From positions 1-64,000 of the forward strand of contig NZ_QMEK01000006.1 of assembly GCF_003390845.1 (NCBI RefSeq): a stretch of DNA of 64,000 nt. The letters are read 5' to 3'. Below are positions 44,786 through 53,450 of the stretch, one piece after another. This DNA comes from Tropicimonas sp. IMCC34043 (lineage in GTDB: Bacteria > Pseudomonadota > Alphaproteobacteria > Rhodobacterales > Rhodobacteraceae). The notes under the pieces are model-generated. The model ran no database searches. It worked only from the letters and a program-made list of their open reading frames with translations, and was not told where the DNA came from. The position numbers and the translations under genes are program-made. Position 1 is the first letter of the stretch; every line of letters begins with the position of its first letter.

Positions 44786-45884
44786 TTATCGCGTATCTGA
44801 ACGATAATCCGCGCCTGTGAGCGGGGTTTGCCCTCTACAATCAGGTGTACCCCCCCATACCAGCGTCGCCATCGTCTCGCGGTTCTTGTCGGCAAGGTTC
44901 GCCGACCGCGAATAGTGCCGCGCCATCGATGGCGTTTTCTGCCCCAAGAGGTCCGCGATGCGCCGTTTATCAAGTCCCGCCTCGCGCAGCGTCGTTGCGA
45001 CCGTGTGGCGCAGACCCTTGAGCGTCAGGCCGGGGGCGATCAAGCCGTCCGCTTCCAGCCCGGTCTTGAAGCGGTGCCAGACAGTGGAAAACCCGTTGTA
45101 GGTCCATGCCGCGCCCTGCGAACTGGCCAGCACGGTGGCGGCTTCATGCGCAGGGATGCTGTCGAGCGCGGCCCGCAAGGTGAGGCTGACCGGAATCGCC
45201 ACCTCCCCCGTCTTGCCGCGCACGCCCCAGATCGTATCGCCCTCGATCTGGTCCTTGCGCAGCGTCAGCGCGTCGGAAGGATCGAGGCCGGTGTTCATCA
45301 TCAACGCCAGTGCCACGCGAACGTGGGGCTTGGCGCGGGAAAGGACGATGTCGCGCTCCTCGATGGTCCAAGGCCGGTTGGCATAGGCGCGGTCGCGGGG
45401 ACGGCGCTTGGGGATCACGTCCTTGGCGTAGTTCGCGGCGACCAGCCCTCGAGGGACGGCATGGCGAAACACCTCGCTCAGCAAAGTGCGCACCATGTTG
45501 GCCCGCCGCCAGCCGATCTTTTTCGCGGCCTTGTCATGTATGCCCGCGATCAGTGGGGTGCCGATCACATGGACGGGCGTGTCGCGGATGGGCGCAAGGA
45601 AATCCGCGCATTTGCGGTAATCGCGGCGTGTGGCCTCGGCCAGATTGGCGAAATGCCCTGTCTCGAAATAGCCCTTGATTAGCCCGCCCAAAGTGCCCGC
45701 GCGGGCCTTTCTGCTTCTGCGCCATGGCGATGGCGCGGATCGCCTCGCACTCTGCCAGAAACTCGGCCGACCCCAGCGGCGCTTCGGTCAGGTCGATCTT
45801 GTGGCCCGTCGCGCGGTGGTAGCAGCGCATCCGGCCGTGACGATCCTTGAATATCTTGAACCCTTTGACGCGCACATGGGTCAT
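44786..45884 (-). pseudogene. Tyrosine integrase, frameshifted
   Basis: Two overlapping minus-strand frames together give one phage/island integrase. The first runs from the ATG at 45884 (MTHVRVKGFKIFKDRHGRMR ... IRAIAMAQKQKGPR). The second continues from about 45695 (LGGLIKGYFETGHFANLAE) to the end, with GLRHTVATTLREAG (box II) and the nucleophile Tyr in ARHYSRSAN. The join lies in the CG-alternating stretch near 45698-45706; restoring two bases there gives the usual RAGTLGG linker. The box I region reads NTGLDPSDAL, lacking the usual Arg after GL. The gene is probably inactive. Its start overlaps the stop of the excisionase remnant. Confidence 0.8.
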
Positions 45885-46066
45885 CACAGCCGGTCCAGGA
45901 TGTCGTCGCGCGTCATCTCGACATGGTCGGCCTTCATAGTGTCGATCCAGCGGTCGATGTCGCGCCGGTCCCACAGCAAGGTGCCGCGGGCCAGCTCCAC
46001 GGGTCGCACCGGGCAGCTTGCCTTGAAATGCTTCATGGCGAGGCCCGTGTAGCTGGCGGCCTCGGC
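45884..46066 (-). pseudogene. Excisionase-like/AlpA-type DNA-binding protein, N-terminally truncated
   Basis: The minus-strand frame reads AEAASYTGLAMKHF, then CPVRPVELARGTLLWDRRDI and DRWIDTMK. This is the pattern of small winged-helix excisionase/AlpA-like proteins that precede integrases. No start codon precedes the domain, because the frame runs straight into the oppositely oriented repressor fragment. A restart at the ATG at 46036 would give about 50 residues without the first helix. Its stop overlaps the integrase start. Confidence 0.6.
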
Positions 46067-46384
46067 ATGTCGCAGCGCGCCTATCAGAGCTACGAGACCG
46101 GCAAACGCTCTATTCCTGTCGAGGCACTGGTCGACATGCACCGCCAGTTCGGCACGGACCTGAACTGGATCCTGCTGGGGGTCGATGCTGTGCGCCCGGG
46201 CCATGACCTGGCCGCGCTGGAGGGATTCGAGACAGCGCTCGACCGCCACCTGAGCGCGACCGGCGTCCGCCTGAAAAGCGAGAAGCGCGGGGCGATCGTT
46301 GCGCGCTGGTACCGATCGTTCCTGGAAGGGAAGGAAATCCCCATGGACGACGTTCACACCTGGATCGAACTGCTGAGAGAATGA
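46061..46384 (+). pseudogene. XRE-family phage-type repressor, N-terminally truncated
   Basis: From LGMSQRAYQSYETGKRSIPV, followed by EALVDMHRQFGTDLNWILLG, the frame matches the second half of an XRE helix-turn-helix and the typical FGxDxxWLLxG end. About 70 residues then follow to a stop at 46384. The first helices of the domain are missing. Upstream sequence is the opposite strand of the excisionase remnant, so the gene was cut at about 46061-46066. A start at ATG 46067 would give 105 residues with a broken DNA-binding domain. Confidence 0.6.
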
Positions 46385-46434
46385 CGATGGGGCTTTAGAA
46401 GAGTGATGCCTGGCTTCGGCACGAGGTGGCGTCG

Positions 46435-46749
46435 ATGGAACGGATGCAGAGGGACCTGGCGCGCTACACGCACCCAGTGATCCGCGCGATAGGGCCGTGC
46501 GGGGTGGCTTATCTGGCGAGCTGGGCGATGGTGATGGCGCTGGGGGCTGAGGCTGGTGCGATGGTGGTTGTCGCAGCGATGTCTGCGACGGTTCTGGTGC
46601 TGGGTGCGCCAGCCTTTGCGCTGGCGGTCGCGGCGGAGCGGCATTTTCGGGGGCGGTTGGAGCGGATCGCCGGAGAATCTGGACGCACCAACCGATTTGT
46701 TCAACCAAACCAAGTGCCTGGACAAGTGCCGTGCAATGCCGTCCAATGA
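46435..46749 (+). CDS. Small two-helix membrane protein, hypothetical
   Basis: The 104-residue protein has two hydrophobic segments (about residues 24-42 and 45-72) followed by a basic stretch AAERHFRGRLERI. It resembles small unnamed membrane proteins next to prophage repressors, which I cannot assign further. The ATG at 46435 is preceded by GAGG; a GTG at 46426 is the alternative. The last 20 residues (polar, NRFVQPNQVPGQ) look unlike the rest and may result from a junction. Confidence 0.5.
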   Translation: MERMQRDLARYTHPVIRAIGPCGVAYLASWAMVMALGAEAGAMVVVAAMSATVLVLGAPAFALAVAAERHFRGRLERIAGESGRTNRFVQPNQVPGQVPCNAVQ

Positions 46750-46778
46750 TCATGTAGCTTTGTATTCCAAGGATTTCT

Positions 46779-49628
46779 GTGTCTGTCCCGCGCCTGTCCT
46801 GTCCGATCTGTTTGCGCCGAGAGGCCGGGTTGATCCCGGCGCCGCGTCATGTGGCGAATTGGCATCAGCTGAACGGGCCGGAACAGATGGCGATGCTGGC
46901 CGAGTTGGGGGCTGCTCTAGGGCGCGGAACCCCGGGTTTTGTCGCTTCTTCAGCCCATGACCATTTCCATCTTAAGGAGGCGTCCGGATCGCGTCTGACG
47001 ACCGGGGGGCGCGACCCGCTTCTGCCGTTGCTCGCCGAGCGACTGGACACAGCGCAGTCTGTCGATCTAGCCACTGCCTTTGCCATGGACAGCGGTGTGG
47101 CGCTGCTCGAACCTTGGTTCCGCGAGTTGCTGGCGCGGGGTGGTCGACTGAGGATTGTCGTGGGCGATTACCTCGACACGACCGATCCAACCGCCTTGGC
47201 CCGCCTCTTGGACCTAGAAGGGGCGGAGCTGTTCGTGTTCGAGACAGACAGTCTCAGTTTTCACCCTAAAGCCTGGTTGTTCCGCGCGACAGATGCACGG
47301 GGGGCAGCGATTGTCGGCAGCTCGAACCTCTCGCAGTCGGCGCTGACCGAGGGCGTAGAGTGGAACCTGCATTCCGAAGATGCAGCTGACAGTGTCGCCG
47401 CGGCTTTCGAAGAGCTGGTGGCACGCTCAGAGGTAAAGCCCCTGACCGCCGCCTGGATAGATGCCTATGCCAAACGCCGCAGGACACGGCCCATGCCCGA
47501 GTTCACCGCCCGCGTGGTGGCCGAGGAAGGGCCACCGCCAGAGCCGCATTCGATCCAGCAAGAAGCGCTGGATGCCCTATCGCTAAGCCGATCGAACGAC
47601 CACCGCGCCGGTTTGGTCGTGCTGGCAACCGGACTGGGCAAAACCTGGCTGGCCGCCTTCGATACGATCCGCGCCAAGGCGGGCCGCATTCTCTTCGTGG
47701 CCCATCGCGACGAGATCCTCACCCAGGCGATGGCAGCCTTTCGCAAGGTGCGGCCGGAGGCCAAGCTGGGCCGCTACACAGGTACCGAGAAAGAGCCGGA
47801 TGCGGAAATCCTCTTTGCCTCGATCCAGACGCTAGGCCGCATCGGTCACTTGCGCCAATTCGACCGCGACCATTTCGACTATATCGTCGTGGATGAATTC
47901 CACCACGCTGCCGCCAGCACCTACCGGAAACTGATCTCCCATTTCACGCCCCGGTTCCTTCTGGGTCTGACCGCCACGCCCGACCGGACGGATGGTGCTG
48001 ACATGCTGGGGTTATCCGGCGAAAACCTTGTCTACCAATGCGACCTGTTTCGCGGGATCGACGCGGGGCATCTCTCGCCGTTCCACTATTTCGGTGTGCC
48101 CGACGATGTCGACTATGCGCAGATCCCCTGGCGGTCTGGGCAATTCGACCCAACCGCTCTCGACGCTGCCTTGGCGACCGAGGCGCGGGCGCTGAATGCG
48201 CTGGAACAGTATCGCAAGCGCGCAACCGGCCCCGCGATCGGGTTTTGCTGTTCGATGCGCCATGCCGACTACATGGCGGATTATTTCTGCGCTGCCGGGC
48301 TGAGGGCCGTCGCCGTGCACTCGGGCCAAAGCTCCGCCCCGCGAGCAAGCTCTCTGGCCGCGCTAGGTAGGGCCGAGATCGATGTCCTGTTCGCGGTCGA
48401 CATGTTCAACGAAGGCGTCGACGTTCCCGAGATCGGCACCGTCCTGATGCTGCGCCCCACCGAAAGCGCGATCATCTGGCTGCAGCAGCTTGGCCGCGGT
48501 CTGCGCCGCGTCGAAGGCAAGGTGCTGCAGGTGATCGACTATATCGGCAACCATCGCAGCTTTCTGACGAAGGTTGCCACCCTGTTGCAGGCCGGCGCGG
48601 GGGATCGCTCGATCTCGACCAAGCTGGAGGCGCTTCAGGCCGGTGAGTTCCAGATGCCGAAGGGCTGCGAGATCACTTATGAGCTGCAGGTCATCGACAT
48701 CCTGCGCAATCTCCTCCGCCCGAAGGAAGGCGCGGCAGAGCTTGAAGCTCTTTATATCGACTTCCGAGACCGGAACGGCATCCGTCCCACGGCTGTCGAA
48801 GTCTTCCGCAACGGCTTCGATCCCCGCGCATCGGGCCACGGCGGCTGGTTCGATTTCGTCCGCGATATGGGGGATCCCTTGCCCGAACGTTCTTTTGCCA
48901 ATCACGGTCGTCTCTTGAGTGAATTGGAACGGCCCAGGGGTTTGTCCCGATCCGCCTTGACCGGATTGCGCGACGTCGTAGCCGGGCGGCAACCGAGCGA
49001 TGGCGCGTCAGAGCTCGCCTTCAACCCGCACCTGGTCCGAGGCAGCGACGGCTTTCGGCTGGCGCGACCGGACACCTCCGGCGAACTGGAACCGCTTGTG
49101 CGCGAGTTGGTCGAATGGCGCTTGGCGGAAACGCCCATCGTGCGCGAGGCAGCCGAAGCATCCTCGACCTTTGTCGGCAAGCCACAGGCACTGGAGCATT
49201 GGCAGCGCTACTACGTTCCGGACATCGCCGAGTTCTTTGGCGAAGAGTACAAGCTAAACCTCTGGCGAACCGGGATGAAGGCGCTGCCAGAAAAGAAGAT
49301 CATGATCCTTCTTGCCAATGTCTCGACCCAGGACCTGACCTACAAAAACGCATTCCTCAGCCCGTCCCGGCTGAAATGGTTCAGCCAAAACCAGACGCGG
49401 CAGGACGGCAAGCATGGCCGGGTCATCAGCGGTGAGGAAGGCCACGAGGTGCACTTGTTCACCCGGCGAGGGAACAAAGTGAATGGCAAGGTCAATCCGT
49501 TCATCTATTGTGGTCAGCCAAAGTTTGTCGACTGGACAGGAGAGAAACCGATCGAAGTGACCTGGGATTTGCCGGTTCCCGCCCCGCGCGAACTTTGGGC
49601 AGAGCTTGGAATTCCAGACAATGACTGA
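46779..49628 (+). CDS. HKD-nuclease/SF2 helicase fusion with DUF3427 C-terminus
   Basis: This is a 949-residue multi-domain protein. Residues 8-66 recall a shrunken HIT domain (CPIC, HVANWHQLNGPEQ, AHDHFHL). Residues about 75-235 are a phospholipase-D-like nuclease (COG3886 type) with FHPKAWLFR and IVGSSNLSQSAL. The helicase has motif I ATGLGKT, motif II VVDEFHH, motif III LTATPDR, and motifs V/VI FNEGVDVPEIG and QQLGRGLR. The C-terminal part (LTYKNAFLSPSRLKWFSQ ... KVNPFIYCG) matches DUF3427. It should bind and cleave or remodel nucleic acid. The start is a GTG with AAGGA upstream. The neighbouring gene also joins an HKD nuclease to a helicase. I infer phage or plasmid defence. Confidence 0.85.
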   Translation: MSVPRLSCPICLRREAGLIPAPRHVANWHQLNGPEQMAMLAELGAALGRGTPGFVASSAHDHFHLKEASGSRLTTGGRDPLLPLLAERLDTAQSVDLATAFAMDSGVALLEPWFRELLARGGRLRIVVGDYLDTTDPTALARLLDLEGAELFVFETDSLSFHPKAWLFRATDARGAAIVGSSNLSQSALTEGVEWNLHSEDAADSVAAAFEELVARSEVKPLTAAWIDAYAKRRRTRPMPEFTARVVAEEGPPPEPHSIQQEALDALSLSRSNDHRAGLVVLATGLGKTWLAAFDTIRAKAGRILFVAHRDEILTQAMAAFRKVRPEAKLGRYTGTEKEPDAEILFASIQTLGRIGHLRQFDRDHFDYIVVDEFHHAAASTYRKLISHFTPRFLLGLTATPDRTDGADMLGLSGENLVYQCDLFRGIDAGHLSPFHYFGVPDDVDYAQIPWRSGQFDPTALDAALATEARALNALEQYRKRATGPAIGFCCSMRHADYMADYFCAAGLRAVAVHSGQSSAPRASSLAALGRAEIDVLFAVDMFNEGVDVPEIGTVLMLRPTESAIIWLQQLGRGLRRVEGKVLQVIDYIGNHRSFLTKVATLLQAGAGDRSISTKLEALQAGEFQMPKGCEITYELQVIDILRNLLRPKEGAAELEALYIDFRDRNGIRPTAVEVFRNGFDPRASGHGGWFDFVRDMGDPLPERSFANHGRLLSELERPRGLSRSALTGLRDVVAGRQPSDGASELAFNPHLVRGSDGFRLARPDTSGELEPLVRELVEWRLAETPIVREAAEASSTFVGKPQALEHWQRYYVPDIAEFFGEEYKLNLWRTGMKALPEKKIMILLANVSTQDLTYKNAFLSPSRLKWFSQNQTRQDGKHGRVISGEEGHEVHLFTRRGNKVNGKVNPFIYCGQPKFVDWTGEKPIEVTWDLPVPAPRELWAELGIPDND

Positions 49629-49694
49629 TCGCCAGAACTCATCGTCACAAGCCGTCGCCGGTAAGGCGATCGATAATTGGCTCTAGGCAAACAG

Positions 49695-52600
49695 ATGGAG
49701 CGGCAGGGACTGATTTCGCGCTTCTTCTCTCGGACCAGCGATGGTGACCGGCAAGAGAACGCGTCAGAAGGGCCGCCTCCGCAGGGCCACGATGCCTGGG
49801 GTGACAACGCGACCCGTCCGGTCCACGCCCTGGTTAAGTCGGTGCTACAGGAGCCGCACTGTCTGATCGTTACCGGGTACCAGGATTTCTTGTCTTCCCT
49901 GACGATCGTGCTTGATGCGGTCCATGATCTTGCAGAACGGCCAGAGGGCAGCATCCGCATCGTTTTCGGCTCGAACACGGACGGTCGCAGACAGTTTGGG
50001 GGTGGCGGGCGGTCAGTCGCGCAGGAAGCCCGACAGTATTTTCTCGGTGCTCGGGGCCTGTCAGTCGTCGATTTGGCTGACCTTCGCGCCGTTCTCGCGA
50101 CGGATGCTATCGAGCGTGGCATCATCCAGTTTCGCGCTTTCGATCCAGCGCTTGCCGAAGCGAAGCTGGGTCGCAGACCGCCTATGCTGCATGCAAAGCT
50201 CATCGTTGGCGAAGGCTCTGCTCTATCGGGGAGTGCGAATTTTTCAATCAACGGTCTGCGCCGTAACCTCGAATTCATGGACGATGCACATGCTTGGCCG
50301 GACATCGCGAGTGCAAGGCGCGCTGCCGCAGAACAATACTGGGAGATGGGGCGCGACTGGACGGAGACAGCGTTGGAGATCCTGCGCTCGCTCATCCGGC
50401 TGGTTACACCCGAGGAGGCGGTCGCGAGGACCGTTCACGAAGCCACCACCTTCACACCTTGGCGCGTGGCTGGAAACACGAGTGCAGGCCGGCCGCCGCA
50501 GCCATTTCAGGCAGACTTGGTCTATGAGGCCGCGGGAACCGTTTACGAACATGGCTTTGCTTTCGTCGAGGCACCGACCGGGGCGGGAAAAACGGACATC
50601 GGAAAGCACCTGGCAACCGTGCTGCCGGTCAGCCATGCGCAGACCGTCTTTTCCTGGGGTGAGCGAGCAGATCAGCAGCGCCTCGGTTCGCTCGCCTTGA
50701 TCCCCGCCAGCGTTTTGAGAAACTGGACGTCGAATGCCCCCGCAAATTTCAAGCCGATCAAGCACAGCCACTTGTCCCGCCAGAAAAAGGACGCGGCCGC
50801 CGAGTTGGATGAAATCAACCGCGCCGTCCGCTCGTCAGCGTCGATGATCGTGGATGAAAGCCACCGGTTAAGCTCGCGTTATCTCGCGCCCTCGGCGCGC
50901 TCGCTGGTGTTCGAACGAAGCCCGGCCATTTGGACGGCCTGTCTTTCGGCCACGTTGATGGGCAACCAAGGGCTCGATGGTCTGCTCGCTTTCCATGAAA
51001 AGCGCGCCTCGATCTATGTGCCGCCGGTGATCACAGATCAGATCAACCAGCATATGGCCAAAGTTCGCGCTCGCGGAGAACTTGTCCGGCATCTGGATCA
51101 GGTCAATCGTCGCATCGAGGCGCAGGGTGTGCAGGAAGACCTATTTCTTAGTGCTGAGACCCTCGGGGAAGAGGTCGCTGCCATCGAACGCCAGCTGGAA
51201 GCAGACGGCCTACAAATCAGAGCGTTGCAAGAAGGCCTCGCGGATGCCCTCGCGCCATATGTGGTGCGCCGCCAGCGTGCCTGCATTGGGGAAAGCGCCA
51301 ACAGAAGAAGCGGGGCATTTGTTTACCCGTTAACCCGCAGCCATCGCGAAGACACTGCGCTCACCGATCAACAACGCCAGATCATTTCGCGGATCAAGAC
51401 CCTGGCCGAATGCATCACGACTGGGATCACGCTTGTGTCCGCTGATCCGCAACGCGCAGGCCAGACAGAGATCAAGTTTCACGATAAGTCGCGAATTCAC
51501 ATACGTAATTTCCTGGCACTGCTGCGCGCATCAATCATCTTCGCGCGCGAAGAATGGGCGCGAGAGCGCGACAGCGATGCAGACCAGCGAGGACGCGCCT
51601 CAATCGGCGAGAACCTACGACGTGCCGAAAGGCAGAACATGCGCAGACTGGCGGTTCCTGAAGGTGTTCTTCCGGAGGAACTGTCGCCCGAGGTCGACGA
51701 CTCCCAGACACCGATTTGCGACAGGATCACGCACCTTCTGAACCATGCGGGCCTCGATAGCATCGACGAGGCACGCGCCGAGGTGATGCGCGGTATTCTG
51801 CGCAAGCACGGCCATGCAATCTTCCTTGCGGAACGAGTTGGTGTGCTCGAGGTGTACGCGCGCCTTCTGGCGGGACAGCGAGGCCGAGGTCCCGAGGTTT
51901 TTGTGGTCGCCCCAGGCGCTCGTATCAAACCGGGCAAGAAAATGCATCACATCCGATCCGGGGCCGAAGCGCAGGAATACTTCGGGATCGACGGGAAGCA
52001 TGTCGATACGATGAAGCCGCGGGCGATGTTCCTGACCTTCCAGATGGCGGAGGGCATCAACCTCCAACTCGCGCCTGCACTTGGGATCATCGGAGTGACG
52101 TCGGACGTAAAGAGCCTGATCCAAGGTTTGGGTCGGATCGACAGGATCGACAGCCCGAACTCCCGCATCCACTACCACACATTTGATCTGCCGGGCCTTG
52201 TTCTGTCGTCCGATCACAAGGCACGCGCCCGTGTTGCCAGCATCGCCTTACTTTCTGGGGTCGGTGCGGATGACCTGCCCTCTGAGCTGGTTGAGTTTGC
52301 TGCCGGAGATTTGACTGACCTGGTCCTCGATCAAATCAAGAAGCCAAGGATTTTGCGACCTGGAAACTACTTCGATCAGATCGAGGGGCTGCGCCGAGCG
52401 GTGCCTCTAGAGGTATTCGAACGTGTGCAAAGCGCCAATCCGCGCGGCCTGTGGGGTGCAGAACTGTGCCTGCTTGCATCACGACAACCCGTGACGATCC
52501 TGCTTCTTGGGGGGCGTACTGGTAGCACCCAAGACCCAACCGTCTTTCCTCCTCGCCTTCTTGCTGTGCACGACGATGGTGGGCGAGCAGAGATCATCGG

Positions 52601-53150
52601 AGATCAGATAGAGGCTGCCCGGCTTCTCTCGGATGCCTATGCGGAAACGCGTCGTCTCTATCGTCATGACGTTCGCCCCGAATTTTCCCAGGTGACGGCA
52701 ACCTTGGACCGTTTGCGCGGCACTCTCGGTCAACTGACCCACTGGGATATCCGCCCAGCACGCACAGTTTCACTGCTGGCTTCCCTTGCAGGCTTCTTGA
52801 CCGGCCGTGCTGTGACAGACGGCGGCCAAGGGCAGTTTGGCGATCTGACCCTGCCAGCGCTCGAGAAACTGGCCGAAGCCTGGGCGCACGAACTGGATGT
52901 CTTCTGGATTGAAGCAAAGGAAGCCGTAAGCCAGCGCAGCGCATCAGGTGGCGAAATCCCCGATTACCTTGGCATTGATGCGATCTACAGGGCCTTTTGC
53001 GCGCAACCCGACGACGTCCGCGACGCCGTCCGCGTTCGGATGGATGATCTGATTGCAGCGTGCAGGGTTCTGTCAGAAGGGGATTCCGTGGACATCTTAA
53101 GCCGCGTGGCGGTGATCTTTGAAGCACAGCGTAAACACGATGGTGGCTAG
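49695..53150 (+). CDS. Second HKD-nuclease/SNF2-like helicase fusion
   Basis: The 1151-residue protein has a PLD-like nuclease in its first 230 residues (HALVKSVLQ; MLHAKLIVGEGSALSGSANF, with Glu in the place of the usual Asp). The helicase has motif I EAPTGAGKTD, motif II MIVDESHRLSS, motif III CLSATLMG, and, after a long insert, EGINLQLA and the arginine-finger motif IQGLGRIDRID. The C-terminal 300 residues are unassigned. Start is uncertain: ATG 49695, in-frame TTG 49677, or an out-of-frame ATG at 49621 that overlaps the previous stop and ends after 21 codons. It lies 66 bases after the first helicase gene and is surely co-transcribed. Confidence 0.82.
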   Translation: MERQGLISRFFSRTSDGDRQENASEGPPPQGHDAWGDNATRPVHALVKSVLQEPHCLIVTGYQDFLSSLTIVLDAVHDLAERPEGSIRIVFGSNTDGRRQFGGGGRSVAQEARQYFLGARGLSVVDLADLRAVLATDAIERGIIQFRAFDPALAEAKLGRRPPMLHAKLIVGEGSALSGSANFSINGLRRNLEFMDDAHAWPDIASARRAAAEQYWEMGRDWTETALEILRSLIRLVTPEEAVARTVHEATTFTPWRVAGNTSAGRPPQPFQADLVYEAAGTVYEHGFAFVEAPTGAGKTDIGKHLATVLPVSHAQTVFSWGERADQQRLGSLALIPASVLRNWTSNAPANFKPIKHSHLSRQKKDAAAELDEINRAVRSSASMIVDESHRLSSRYLAPSARSLVFERSPAIWTACLSATLMGNQGLDGLLAFHEKRASIYVPPVITDQINQHMAKVRARGELVRHLDQVNRRIEAQGVQEDLFLSAETLGEEVAAIERQLEADGLQIRALQEGLADALAPYVVRRQRACIGESANRRSGAFVYPLTRSHREDTALTDQQRQIISRIKTLAECITTGITLVSADPQRAGQTEIKFHDKSRIHIRNFLALLRASIIFAREEWARERDSDADQRGRASIGENLRRAERQNMRRLAVPEGVLPEELSPEVDDSQTPICDRITHLLNHAGLDSIDEARAEVMRGILRKHGHAIFLAERVGVLEVYARLLAGQRGRGPEVFVVAPGARIKPGKKMHHIRSGAEAQEYFGIDGKHVDTMKPRAMFLTFQMAEGINLQLAPALGIIGVTSDVKSLIQGLGRIDRIDSPNSRIHYHTFDLPGLVLSSDHKARARVASIALLSGVGADDLPSELVEFAAGDLTDLVLDQIKKPRILRPGNYFDQIEGLRRAVPLEVFERVQSANPRGLWGAELCLLASRQPVTILLLGGRTGSTQDPTVFPPRLLAVHDDGGRAEIIGDQIEAARLLSDAYAETRRLYRHDVRPEFSQVTATLDRLRGTLGQLTHWDIRPARTVSLLASLAGFLTGRAVTDGGQGQFGDLTLPALEKLAEAWAHELDVFWIEAKEAVSQRSASGGEIPDYLGIDAIYRAFCAQPDDVRDAVRVRMDDLIAACRVLSEGDSVDILSRVAVIFEAQRKHDGG

Positions 53151-53450
53151 TAGTGGTGCTGAGGTGATTTCCTCGCCGTGAACGGTCATGCCCGGCCCAC
53201 TCCGGACTTTGGCGACAGGGGGCAACGCTGCTGTCCGGCTTCACCAGACCGGCCATCCGTGAGTTGTGAAGCACTTTCGAGAAGCGAATGACGGCAGTGC
53301 GGACTTCGCGTCGGTAAAGGCATGCACGCTGAACGTCTGCACATCTGTCTAGATAAACATTCCCCGAAGGCTTATCCCCTTTATGCCGGTGCTACACGAT
53401 GTTGAATTTTCAGCTTTGCAGGGTGCGCGCGTTCCCATATTGTTCCAAGC
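53151..53450. other. Non-coding gap after the helicase pair
   Basis: I see no gene in these 300 bases. There is an inverted-repeat-like stretch around 53290-53320 (GAATGACGGCAGTGCGGACTTC) that recalls debris common near mobile elements. No clear terminator or promoter can be named. Confidence 0.4.
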
